64,000 nucleotides of DNA, taken from assembly GCA_027924585.1 (NCBI GenBank), contig BSBM01000608.1:7628501-7692500 (forward strand). Direction: 5' to 3'. This stretch comes from Larix kaempferi. Lineage: Eukaryota; Streptophyta; Pinopsida; Pinales; Pinaceae. The notes below the pieces were generated by a model, which saw only the letters and a program-made list of their open reading frames with translations, was not told the origin of the DNA and did no database searches. Both the position numbers and the translations under genes were made by a program. The stretch's first letter is position 1; each line of letters begins with the position of its first letter. Positions 46,713 through 58,290 of this stretch are shown here, piece after piece.

Positions 46713-47248
46713 TGTTAATTTTTTAGCATCAATTCAATATGATCTAGGATCTTAACTAAGAGAATAACATGTACAACATATCAATCACAAGAAGCAATCA
46801 CAAGAGACACTAGACACACAGAGTTTCCTTGGGGAAAACCATAAACATGAAAAACCCCAATAACTTCCTCAGAGATAAATAGAGCAATGATACAAAACCC
46901 AAGCATAAGAGATAGTGTCCTAGCAGCAACTTCTTCTCCTCCACTAATGTGCCACTCTCCAATGAGTGTATGAGTGAGAAAGTGAATGATCAAATAGAGT
47001 GCCTCCCGCACTCTATTTATACTTGACTTGACTTGCCTAATAACCTTAATAGGTCGGCCTCAACTTAACCACTTAACATAATGTTGACAGGGCCGACCCC
47101 CAATAGGGTGGTCTAATAACCCATCAAGTATAAGTTACGACACTTACAATATAAATGACGACACTTTCGTATAGAGGAATAATAACATCTCTATAGGAAT
47201 ACAATTTACATATGTGAAATACATTCCATAGTTACAAATACATCAACA
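46713..47248 (-). repeat. Copia 5' LTR, minus strand
   Basis: 536 bp, same family as 45647-46280 but opposed. TATAAATAG on the minus strand is at 47013-47021. The same 11-bp inverted repeat (46992-47002 and 47008-47018) is kept with a different 5-base loop. The two LTRs face each other with their 3' ends inward. Confidence 0.82.
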
Positions 47249-48707
47249 AATAATCCCATTCTTTAAGTTGTTTTAATTTGTTAATCATAAGAATTAGTTT
47301 CTATTCATCCAAATAATGAAGATGTTCATAATTTAAGATTTGGATCAGAAATAAATATCTTTATCAAGTTTTCTACTTGCTTTTATATAAAAATATCTTT
47401 ATCAAGTTTTCTACTTGCTTCCAAATCAAATCAAGTTCAATTAAATATCTTTTTTAAGTTTTCTACTTGTTTCTAGATTTACATTTATTTCCAAGTCATT
47501 TACATATTGCTTAGGTTTCTTTAAAATTGTTTCATGCTTCACCTTCGTAGGATAGCATAGATACTTGCATGCCTTTGATTTCAGAAAAGTCATTAGATTG
47601 CATGATTGATTTCTTGTCAATACGTTGGATTGTTAATAGTATTTTATTTTGAATTAATTCTAAGTAGTGTAATTAGGTTTTCAAGTATCATTTGCTTGCA
47701 ATTAATAATTCAAAACTCTTACTCAATTCTAGGTAGATTACCAGCTTCAAATTAGTTTAGATTAGTTCAAGCCTTCAATCGTGCACATATAGTGTTTGCA
47801 TCTCATAAACTCCCTCCCCGGATTTACAATTTAAATATTGGAATTATTTAACACAGAACAAACAGCAACAACCACATTGTCGCTAATATTTCCTTTCTTT
47901 TACATATATTTTCATGTTTCAATAAGGAGGTAGGAGGGTTAGACCTCAAGAATATGGCTATTAGGCTGAATGGAAAATAATATTGTATTGCCATTGTTTC
48001 TTACCTCCTACCCAAGCACTATCTTTGAACTCTCAATAATATTATTACATGTTATTGATCTTCTTAATGTTTGTTATGCCTCATAGCCTCCACTTTTTGA
48101 AATTGTAGAGCATCTCATTCGTGATTTTAAGCTTTGTGACATTACTAGTGCATTGAATCTTTATTGGAAGTTATTTATAAAAGGGATTTCATTATGGATA
48201 TATTCTTGGCCAATGTTGTGAACTCCTTGTTGTTGGGATAATAATTTAATTTAATTTATGGAAATGGGATCATGATAGATATGTTAACACTCTCAATGAA
48301 GCAAAGCTATATTGAACGTGATTCTTGAAAACACATCTTAAGAAACTGCAACACATGATACAAACTTGCTTCATCTTAGATTCCATATCTCGAGGAGTAT
48401 TTATTGCACCCAATTTATTAAGGATGTGGAAAGTTACAACTAGTGTCAACCTTGGCACAGAAATGTGACATTCACTCTCTAACCATATTGTGCACCAAAT
48501 CTATACCAAAAACGATATGTGCACACCTTACCAAGCTCTATTATATAACACAAACTTTCCAACAAATTTGATGCAGCGCTCTGATTTTGTAACAAACACG
48601 GAGACATTAATTTCTTGCCAAATTCGATTTTGTAACCAACAAAAGGAGATAACAACAAATCCCTACCTTTAGTATTTGTTTTCTATTGACTAAAGAAGCA
48701 AGTCTTT
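47249..48707. other. AT-rich DNA downstream of the terpene synthase
   Basis: No coding supported. A unit ending TCAAGTTTTCTACTTGCTT is repeated three times, imperfectly, at 47352-47475. I see no other structure. Confidence 0.5.
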
Positions 48708-48782
48708 AACAATGAGCCCGCACAGGCAAGGCAGAGTCATTGTTCAACAATGAGCCCGCACAGGCAAGGCAGAGTCATTGTT
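48708..48782. repeat. Duplicated hairpin near terpene synthase 3' end
   Basis: Two exact 37-bp units (48708-48744 and 48746-48782). Each starts AACAATGA and ends TCATTGTT, so each can fold into an 8-bp stem. They lie 107-181 bases past the synthase stop codon, in the probable 3' UTR or terminator region. Confidence 0.85.
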
Positions 48783-48888
48783 CAATAGAGGGAATCTTGT
48801 CTAACGAGTAGTAAAATGAAATAATAAATTTCCCTTCTCTACATGCTCTACAGTACCGCTTCATAGTCATCGTCATATGAGTGTGTAA

Positions 48889-51800
48889 TTAGAGAGGAAG
48901 TGGTTCGATAAAGCACTCTTTGAGATGATCCTTCATTTCCAATTTGGAATTGCTCAACCCATCTCCGTCCTTGAATATCACCATTGTCACTCTCGTCTCT
49001 TCCATCAGCATCTTCTTGTATGGCAATGGGACGTCGTCTACCTTCATATACTCCTTCGTCAGCTCCTTTAGTTCCAGATCCAGAATGCCATAGATGTGCT
49101 TGAGAGCCTCTTCCTCTGTACATTCTGGATGGCCTTTCATGTAACATTCAATGCTGGAAGCCAATTCTCCACGAGCCTTCTCAGCCTTGTATGACTGTGT
49201 GTCATCGGCCAGCCGAGAAATGAGGCAAATCTGCTCCATGAAGACACGTTTTTCTGGATAATCTATTTTCTCCAAAGCCTCTTGCGAAATGGGTTGCCCC
49301 TCCATCACCAACATTCCACTCAGCAGAAGTACACGTTGGCCGATGGAAGTGATCGCATTCTTTATGTACTCGTCCCAATTAGGCACATACTCAGCAGCTA
49401 ACCATTCAGCTTCTTCGTGATAACTCAAAACAAAATCCTCCCACTGATCAATACCAATGGATATCAGGATATTAGTATTAAAATTATCATAACAGCGCAA
49501 ATCGATCAATCAATACAGTAATTCTTTCTTGTTAAAATGCTTGTATGCATGTGTTAACAAAACAAATTCAGTACTACTTACTGCCTTCCTTAAAAATCCA
49601 ACCAATTCACGCCCCTGTTCCTTCTCTGCTTCCCAAGCAGCTTCGTGAACTATGTCGTAATAGATTTTGTAGCAAAGTTTCATGTAATCGGGAAGGTTTT
49701 CTGTAAGGGAGAGATCCCAACTGAAAAAAGTTGAACCAATATATTATTAGTCCGCACACTGTATAATCTTACAGTCTAGCTTAATGGAATTTTGTTCAAT
49801 TAGCTGCAGTAGCATCTAAGAGATCATATGACCCACCCTTTGACAGCCTCAGTGAATAGCTTTAACTCATCAAGGGTTCCATAAGTGTCATACATATCGT
49901 CCAGAACAGTTTCCATGCACGCTACTTTTGTAAAACGGAGTCTACATTTGGCATACCGGGGATCATACGTCCCGGCTGCTATCAAGAAGTAGAATTCCAG
50001 CGGCCTCTGCCGGGCAAAGGTGAACAAAGGCAACCCCGAATCTCTAAACCATCTGTAATGTATGAAGAGTCAATCATGATCAGAACAACTAAAAATTCAT
50101 AGACAATAATATATATATATAGACAAGGTCATGAGAAACTGTTAGTTAGCTAATCACCTGGTGACCTCCTTCATCTCTTCTTGGTGGATGGACTGGATAA
50201 TGTTGAAGTCCAATTTTGCCAGCTCCAAAATCTTTTCGTTGTTCACGTAGTGCAACCTGAAATTATAATAAGCGGAATCCTTTTAATCCCACAGCTATCA
50301 CAGTATTGTTTGCGAGGAAGAAAATAAATTGAAGGTTATGAAAATCATATAAATGCGTACTTGTAAACACTTTTTGCTATGCGTGCATAATCTGGGCGAT
50401 ATACTTGACAGTATCTCTTTGCTTCCACTCTAGGGATACTGCAATGCCAAGAAGTCTTCACTGCGTATTTAATCTGCAAAGGCAATGACAAAAACAAAAT
50501 ATTAAATTGGTAGAAAACTACTATATTAAATAGTCATATTTTTAATTTAATACCAAATATATATCATAAGTATATAACACTAAATTCAAACAAAATCTGT
50601 TATACCATTTTCCAGTTCTAAGTGAAGAATTAAACAAAAAAAAATCACGGCCTGGAATATTACAAGAAATTCATCCGATCACTCGTCTCAAGCGAACAAA
50701 CAAGCAACAATTATATGTATGTTTTATGCGGTTACCTCTTGGCTCAGGTTTTGTTCGTTGTTCCATGAGCTGAAAGTCTCGCTTTTCTCCAGAGCTTCTT
50801 TCAAATATTTGGTAGTGAAGCCTTTAGCTTCATCCAAAATATTTTCTCCAGGAAATGCAAGCTCGGAAGCTCTATAAAGGTTCAGCATGCTTGCCACATC
50901 TTTGTTAAATTGACCGCTCGAGGTAAAGAATTTTCCATCCGCATCTTTGAAGTTCTCAAATACGACTGTACAGCAGAGAACAGTTCAGATATGCTGGACC
51001 ATTAAGGGCAGGGAATGCTATCTGTTGTTATCCAGTTCAGATATAAAATTAACTAAAATGGATACCCACCTGGAGATACATTGTACCGATGAAGTCGAAG
51101 CAGTCGAAATCCCAAAGCAGTGGTCTCAAGATCTGCAGTGGCATTCATTCTGCCACACCCAATTCCTCTTTCGTTCCAATACCTGTATGCAACAGTTTTA
51201 ATCAACGTTACACTAAAAGATCTTTCAGAGGAAAGAGGGAATCGAATGCTAGAACAATTAAAATTTCTGTTTTCACCTGTAAACATAATCTAGAGCTTCG
51301 TTGATTTCCTTTTCAAAGTGTCTATCGATTCCAAGGCGTTCTATAGTATCCACTATCAACAGGCGTTCCAGCAGATCCACGTGATATATGCATGGAACTG
51401 CAGGATGCGGATGATTGATTAAAAGAAATTAAATATAAAAAGCATGGTGGGAAGTTAAAGGTTGGGCCAGCCTCCAAACAACATAAAAATGCCATGCATA
51501 CCGAAATCGCCAAACTTAGCGAGCACGCTGTTCAAGAATTCCAGACATTTCATGTCTCCAGTGTGTATGAAAACGACAGCGGTAGAAGCAGGTGAGCTGA
51601 AGAAAGACCCATCTTGTCCTTGAACATCCATTAATCTTTCCCATTCGATCATATCTTGAATGCCCTCCAAAGATGATAATATTCCGCCATGAATTTCCTC
51701 CCTTGACAGACTGCAAATCACATTCAATATTCAGTTATTATATAATTTGCATAACATAGGTAAAATGACATACTAATTCAGTTGTTTAACTTGAATCTCT

Positions 51801-52673
51801 TACTTGGCTAATCTATCCTGCCGTTTCGTCTGGAGCAGCTGTATATAAGGCAAGTCGTATGGAAGTCCGAGGTGGAGAGATTGAGCTTCTCTTAACATGG
51901 AAGGAAAGATTATCTCAAAGTCTGTTACCAAGCTATCTTGATCGCTTTCGTCCTTTATTTTTTCTAGATTGCTCTTGAGGAATTCAATGCCTACATACAT
52001 ATATGCAAGTATATCAAGGTTAAGATCAATGGCAATTATAATTACAATTAGATCATCTCTGTAATTGTATAATTCTTACCCTGCTTTATTTGCAGATCCC
52101 CAACTTGCCATTTAAGGAGCGCAAGAACACAAGAAAGAGTGGCAAGCAGGCGGTCGGACAATAGAAAGTGCGAGTCAGTTCCCCAAGAACCATCTTTTAA
52201 CTGGTTTTTCAAAATCCAATCAACTGTTTGGGGAAATTGAGGGCGAGCAGAGCCATCAATGGAGGGCGTCCTCGCTACCCATGCTGTGTCATAAGCAGAT
52301 GGAGTAATCATTACTTCTCCATCTCTAAAAGCAGCACCAAGCATCGCCTTAATCTCGCTAATAAGTGTGTCCGCACGTTCTTTGTAACTAGAGTCCTGCT
52401 CAATTAACACAAGTATTCAAGTAGCGGTTATGATCAGCGTTACAGTGTATATGTATAATTCGTTTGATCAGAGTTGAAAAGAAAAGAATATGATCATGAA
52501 ACTTGAATATAAAAATTATGAAACGAATGGAACGAAAAGAAGAGATTACTCACACGAGAGTAAGGTGATTTAAGAGAATGTACAAGATCGTAGCCCCAGA
52601 CATTAGGATGAGGATTGGCCGTCCTTCGAATCAAGTCGTTACTGGACAAACCAGAAGCAACAGAAGAAGCCAT
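48889..52673 (-). CDS. TPS-Bis: (E)-alpha-bisabolene synthase-like terpene synthase (TPS-d3)
   Basis: Twelve exons with GT-AG introns give an intact 805-residue protein: 52673-52554, 52395-52080, 51990-51804, 51710-51502, 51397-51277, 51182-51070, 50965-50736, 50473-50361, 50256-50158, 50052-49837, 49720-49582, 49443-48889. It would ionise and cyclise farnesyl diphosphate using Mg2+. Seen: RR(x)8W at residues 16-26, SAYDTAWVA 73-81 (gamma/beta domains), DLET 335-338 where class II synthases have DxDD (class II site dead), DDMYD 554-558 and DDTQSYKAE 701-709 (class I metal sites, intact). Only 15 residues precede RR, so no plastid peptide; cytosolic sesquiterpene synthesis is expected. It resembles the Abies grandis enzyme (817 residues, from memory) throughout, with a 3-residue gap near residue 215 and a shorter N-terminus. 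Product specificity could differ. Confidence 0.93.
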
Positions 52674-52796
52674 TTGAATTTCTTCAAATTGGCTTCAATA
52701 AATCTAGCTAATATGGAATGTAATGGCTCGGCTTGTACGTCGCAAACTGATCTGAACTCGGTAGCTTTAGTATTCGGGTAGTGCAGGCATGATCGG

Positions 52797-52804
52797 TATA
52801 TATA
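52797..52804 (-). promoter_or_regulatory. TATA box of the terpene synthase
   Basis: TATATATA lies 124 bases upstream of the ATG at 52673 and implies a 5' UTR of roughly 90-95 bases. No other start codon lies in frame upstream of the chosen ATG within the exon. Confidence 0.6.
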
Positions 52805-52859
52805 GGGCCGGGGATTCACGAGCAGAGTTAAACAACCACAGCAAGCAAATGAGTTCACA

Positions 52860-53271
52860 AAAATGTAGAGCTCTTGAAGTCAGTCATACTTTCAAAGTTT
52901 CAAAGAGAACGTGATGCAAGAAGTCAGTCAAAGTTAAAGTCAAAGAACACGCGAGGAGGAATCCATGGACGCTGGCCAAATTGGAATGGGAGTTGCCTAA
53001 TTATTGCATTTTTCATTTTTGGAATGGGAGTCAGCAGTAAACTGATCCGATTGTGTAACCCTACAATCGAATTCAAAGTACAGATCAGATGGTAAACTTG
53101 ATTTTCAAAGCACGAGACTTAATTTGGATTTTTAGAACCAAATTTAGATTACATTAAAAATATCTCACCTTGACCGTTTAAAACACGTTTTCAGTACTTC
53201 CTTGACCGTTTAACAAGACGGCTTCATAAAAAATTTAACTGTATTTAACGGGAAAAAGCATACCTATAAAA
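52860..53271. other. Upstream DNA of the terpene synthase
   Basis: No gene. Moderately AT-rich; probable distal promoter. No recognised operator or repeat apart from short motifs. Confidence 0.4.
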
Positions 53272-54050
53272 TTGACACTTTTGTTTTTAGTGTTGTTTTT
53301 CAACTTTAATTTAAGTGAATGTGGTTATGGAAGTTTTATGTATTTCGAAGCTATCTCTATAAAATTCTCACACCAATATTGACTATTAAAGGTCTAGGTT
53401 TTGTTGTTGTTAAGGTCTATTTTTATTTTTTGTTCTTTTTCTTTCAAAAAAGTTTTTAAAACATAAACAAATATTTCATAAATTTATATTTACTAATATA
53501 TATAATACATAATACAATACATAAATTTATATTTTTAAGACCACGAGATTGAACTGTCGGTTCCAAAAATAAATATTTAATATAACCCGTCAAATTCCAA
53601 CCCAGCCGCGCCTATCATTAGGGCTTGAAGTCTAATCAGTAGATATTTAATATAATTCCAACCCAGCCGCGTCTATCATTACGGCTTGAAGTCTAATCAG
53701 TAGATATTTAATATAATTGATATATGATGATTTGTTTGAGGTCATTTAATATAATGGATATATGATGATTTGTTTGAGGTCATTTTCGATAGACACTTTT
53801 GTTTTTAGTGTTGTTTTTCAGTTTACTCTAATTTAAGTCAATGTGGTTATGGAAGTTGTGTGTATTTAGGAGCTATCTCTATAAAATTCTCACACCAATA
53901 TTGACTATTAAAGGTCTAGGTTTTGTTATTGTTAAGGTCTATTTTTATTTTTTGTTCTTTATCTTTCATGAAGTTTTTAAAACATAAACAAATATTTCAT
54001 AAATTTATACTTACTAATACATATAATACATAATACAATACATAAAGTGA
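53272..54050. repeat. ~260-bp direct repeats around small tandem repeats
   Basis: ACACTTTTGTTTTTAGTG starts a ~260-bp unit at 53272-53530 and again at 53792-54050. Between them are two ~60-bp units (ATTCCAACCCAGCCGCG, 53594 and 53656) and two ~40-bp units (ATATGATGATTTGTTTGAGG, 53722 and 53758). A related stretch recurs at 57300-57415. The layout resembles a tiny LTR element or a nested tandem duplication, but ends and a primer site are not clear. Confidence 0.65.
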
Positions 54051-54179
54051 ATTTTATCATCATCATAAAAATTAGTAATAAATTGATTTTGAAATTTGTG
54101 AAAAATGATTTACAATTGTATATATTAATTAATTTAAAATGAACACCACAATAATAATAATAATGTAATCAAATTATTC

Positions 54180-55265
54180 TTTATATTAAGTGTCTACCAC
54201 ATAAGAAGGACATATGGACGGGACATGTGGATGATGAGGGTAGCACAAGTATCGAGGAGATAGGTGGCCACATAAGTGTTCGCTACCCATGCAATATTGG
54301 GTTATAATGAACTTGAAAGAGGGTAGCATTTTACGAATGATCATGTAATGTGTTGGAGAATTGAGGGGAGAGTACTATAGCTCATGTGTTCAAGTTGGCT
54401 CTGTGATGATGAGGATTATGTGGTGATTATGGGACCCTGCATTGATGATAGAAAATTGGAAAGGTGGCAGTTATGTTTATCAACAAAGCTACGAGTTCCC
54501 GTTGTATTCATTTGAAGAGAGTCTTTGAGGCTAGGTCTATGTTCCTCGGAATTGAGCACAGATTTGTTATTCCTTCTTGCCTCTTGTGGGTTCTTAGCCC
54601 TTTTAGCTGAGGGATGTATCTTGGGTTCGAATTGCGGGCGGTTAAGAAAGATGAAGAGTGATGTGGATAGGAAAGGTAAGATGATTCCTCCAGAGTCGAC
54701 CTTGGGTGATACTCTTTCCATGGCTCCAAAATTAACCAGGAAAGTGCAATGAGCCATGGAAGCAACAAAATTTTAGCAGAAGCATACCCCTATTGCGTTA
54801 AAGTGAGAGATAGATGTGACAGAGAAGGTAATTCAGGCTCAACATGATGTCTTCCATCCTTCCAAAGAGTATGATGATTTGGTTGATTGGATTTGTGACC
54901 CTGGGGACACTCGGTCCCATATGGTGCTCTACCATAGGACCTTGCCCCTCTATTGGACCATGAAAACTCTAATGGGAATGACGATGGTGGACATAGATGC
55001 ACTGGTTGTTGACATAAAGGAGGACCTAGCTCCCTGAAACGAATGATGGTTGAAGTCAAGTTTATGGATACGAAGCTAGACATTGTTGTAAGGAACTTGG
55101 GAGTTGAGGTCGAGTCCAAGCACCCTTCCACGGGAGGTAGTCCTCAATCACACCACATCATTGAAGAATCAGATGAAGACCACTTGGAGGTTCATCGTAG
55201 CCGATTTCTTGGTTTTTCTTTATGTTTTTTATTATTAGGCCGATGGTTCAATGTCTCTTTCTAGT
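54180..55265 (+). other. Degenerate coding-like DNA, unidentified
   Basis: Less AT-rich than its surroundings, with several plus-strand open stretches (54525-54752, 54816-55037, 55043-55264) in two frames separated by stops. The text is rich in charged residues (DWICDPGDTRS, IEESDEDHLEVH), as in retroelement accessory frames, but I recognise no domain. Probably a decayed transposon gene. Confidence 0.3.
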
Positions 55266-55652
55266 GTATCTTAGGAACAACTATAGCACTAGCTCTGCCA
55301 ATTTTGTTTTTGCTGCTCAAACACAAGCATCTAGACAACCTTTTATTTGAGTGTTTAAAAAAACAGGGTTATGGACCTTCTATTGAGATCTAGGATAAAC
55401 ATATTTTTTTGAAAAGGCTCAAATTTAGTATGTTTTCCATTCTATGGAGGGATAACTTGAGCCTGTAAGTATATTTTATATATATTTCCAATTATATATA
55501 TTTTCAATAATAAATAGAATGACATAAACATATAATCAATTTAAATAATCATAACTATATATCCATAATAATGACCAACCTATATATATATAGAAAAGCA
55601 ATGTATATAGAAAAGCATCATAAATTGACTTCAGCAAATTATTTCTTAAAAA

Positions 55653-55848
55653 ACCATAATTAAACTTATAAAATTTTCAAATACGTAATTTGAAAGAAAT
55701 ACTAATTTTACAACATATCTCTCGTGGTCATCTGTATTCATTAAATATATACCATAATTAAACTTATAAAATTTTCAAATACGTAATTTGAAAGAAATAC
55801 TAATTTTACAACATATCTCTCGTCATCTGTATCCATTAAATATATATA
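55653..55848. repeat. ~98-bp tandem duplication
   Basis: CATAATTAAACTTATAAAAT begins both units (about 55653 and 55751). They are near-identical, the second lacking 3 bases. No gene is affected. Confidence 0.85.
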
Positions 55849-57426
55849 GAAAATCATTTTTTATATATAAATTTTCAATAATAATAAATCAAATAGATAT
55901 TTTCAATTACATATTTTGAAAGCAATATTAATCTACATGGTTAGTGGATTCCTTATGAACCTAAACATATGTGAACTTTGATTTTTAATCCACTAGATTC
56001 TATACAAATTTAAAATTTAAAGCAAATGCTCCGAAGAAGGGGTCGAAATTAATTATTATTTCCACAAGGATAGAGTCAATCGTCCACCGATTTCAATTTG
56101 ATTTTCCAGGGCGCGTGACTAAAACTGTCGGTTCCAAGTACAGAGTCATTTATGAAACTCTTAAAGCCGTAATCTCCTTTCATGGGAATGATCACATGGG
56201 GTACGATTTTCTGTAATAAGGTTCGAACTTAATATTTGCTGTTGGGGGGCTCGGCAGCCTTGGTTTACATGTTGTATTTTGTTGTTTTTGGTGGTTGGTT
56301 GTTCTTGTTTTGGTGGGCATTTTGTATCATTGATTGGTGACGTAAGTGTTTTTTCCATATACTTTTATATAAAATATAGTATCTTTTTCGGTATGAAAAA
56401 AAAAATCAAATTTAATCTAATTTACATCAAAATTTATATTACATTCAAATATACAAAATTTACATTACATAAAAAAATGATTTTTTTTGGTATCATTTTG
56501 AATTTTTTACATATATTTCCTCAGTTATTTTGATACTTAGAAACTTCATAATTTTTTCTCAATTTATATATTATAAAAAATATAAATTAGAATTATATTA
56601 AAAATATGACACGTTTTAAATCATTTTGAATTTTACATATATTTATATATGGTAATTGTTTGATAGGTGGGTGGTTTTCATAAGTTTTCTCATTATATAT
56701 TATTAAATAATTCTTTATGGTAAATGGTTTGGTAGATGTTTGGTCTTCATAAGTGTTCTCAATTTATATATTATTAAGTTAGATAATTATGAAGGAGTTA
56801 CATTATTGATCATGTATAAAGTTATATCAATCATAATCAATTGATTATGTTTTTGTTTTTGTTTTTATTTAGAAGTTGTCGATATCATAGTAATACCATA
56901 TTGTTGACTATATTTACATCGATAGGTGTTTAGATATTATTCGAGATTTTGGATTTCTTTGAGTGGATTAACAAGATTAACTTAAGTGTAACAAGTGTAG
57001 AGTGATGATTCATTTCATCCTCGCCGTATCTTGTTATGCTGAAATACATCTTGATTAATATTTAAACGGTGGTTAAGAAAACGGTACGTTTATTAAATAG
57101 TGTTTGTTTTTATGTTTATATTAATTATTTTAATGTTTAACTTTTGCTTATCAATCGACCATCTCCACAAAACTAAGTGGTTGGCTATACCTATCTTATG
57201 GCTGTGCTAGTTTATTCACGATAAAATTCTAAGTTCTAATTATTGTTGTCCTTGATTTAATTTTTGTTAGAGATTACTTTTCAATGGTGTGATGTGAGAG
57301 TGTGAAAAATAAACAAATATTCCATAATTTTATGTTTACTTATACATAATACATAAAGTGAATGTTATTATCATCAAAATAAATAAATAAAATTTTGAAA
57401 TTTGTAAAAATGACATATTATTTTAT
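55849..57426. other. AT-rich non-coding DNA
   Basis: No supported gene. Many A/T runs. The right end (57300-57415) is related to part of the repeat at 53985-54110. Confidence 0.5.
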
Positions 57427-58290
57427 ATTTTTTTTCCAAGGAAAAAAATCATTTATTCATATATGAATAACATTTACTATCCAAGAGGACTTACATCATG
57501 GCTTCCATAACTGAAAATTCATTCTGGAAATCTTCATAAGATCATCGATACATACACAATTCCAGCTATTTACCTTATGAGTTTTCCACTTTTCAAAAAG
57601 AGTCCCGTAACATGTTTGCCGCAAAACCATACATGAAGAAAAAAAAGTATGTGCCAAAGACATGAGCTATTGAGAGATTTGGTTCCCATTCCGAACCTAT
57701 TCAATGAGAATTCTTGGGACCAAGAATAACGCGCTTTTAGAAAGTGAATCTGCCTCATCATTCAACTCCCTGTATACATGATCAAGAAAGAAATGTAACC
57801 AAATCTTTCAATTAGTTTTCTGATTTCCTCAAGTAAGTGAAGTAAATGAGGAGCTTTTATATGTATCTTATTGTTGGCACAGTCTATAACCATTTTTGAG
57901 TCTCCTAAGTTCTGAATTTTAGAATTGTTCCGAGCCAACGCTGTGTTGAGGAATGCCCAAAGTGTTGTTAATTCTGCTTTACTGTTTGTGCACTGACCCA
58001 GGCTGTATTTTATTGAAATTTTTACTGCATATGAAAGATATATAATTACTCCAGAACCTCCCAAAGGGAGGTCACCTTCGCTTGCTCCGTCGAAATAGGC
58101 CGAAGGGATATTTTTATCAATGTTGAGTTCCTTTATCTCTCACTTCTTTTTAGACTTTTCAACATATTTATACTCGTCCATTACACAATCATGACAAAAG
58201 TTACCTCTGATGGAATTTTTCGATTTTGAAAAATAGCATAATATATTGCCCACCATATGCTAGATATAAACAGGGAAGGGAATATATTAT
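57427..58290 (-). mobile_element. LINE D, 5'-truncated 3' end
   Basis: Minus-strand LINE remnant of about 0.86 kb. It ends at its left in poly-T with the hairpin TTTTTTTCC, AA, GGAAAAAAA (57429-57448). From about 58110 to 57762 it encodes an RNase H: AYFDGAS, NSKAELTTLWAFL (second acid kept) and GDSKMVIDCAN. The target-site copies appear to be the AT-rich stretches near 57412-57426 and 58277-58295, too simple for certainty. Confidence 0.8.

Noticed and set aside
46740-47248. Solo LTR with LTR end at 46740
   Set aside because: Homology between the two LTRs extends to TTAACA, and a degenerate tRNA-Met primer site follows, so the end is 46713 and the LTR belongs to a 5' end rather than a solo LTR. 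Clean flanking repeats were also absent.
45647-47248. One palindromic transposon
   Set aside because: Both halves are copia LTRs with TATA boxes and their own primer site or polypurine tract; there are no terminal inverted repeats of a DNA transposon.
48889-52673. Diterpene synthase interpretation
   Set aside because: The three-domain length fits, but there is no plastid transit peptide, the class II DxDD motif is DLET, and the sequence matches bisabolene synthase throughout.
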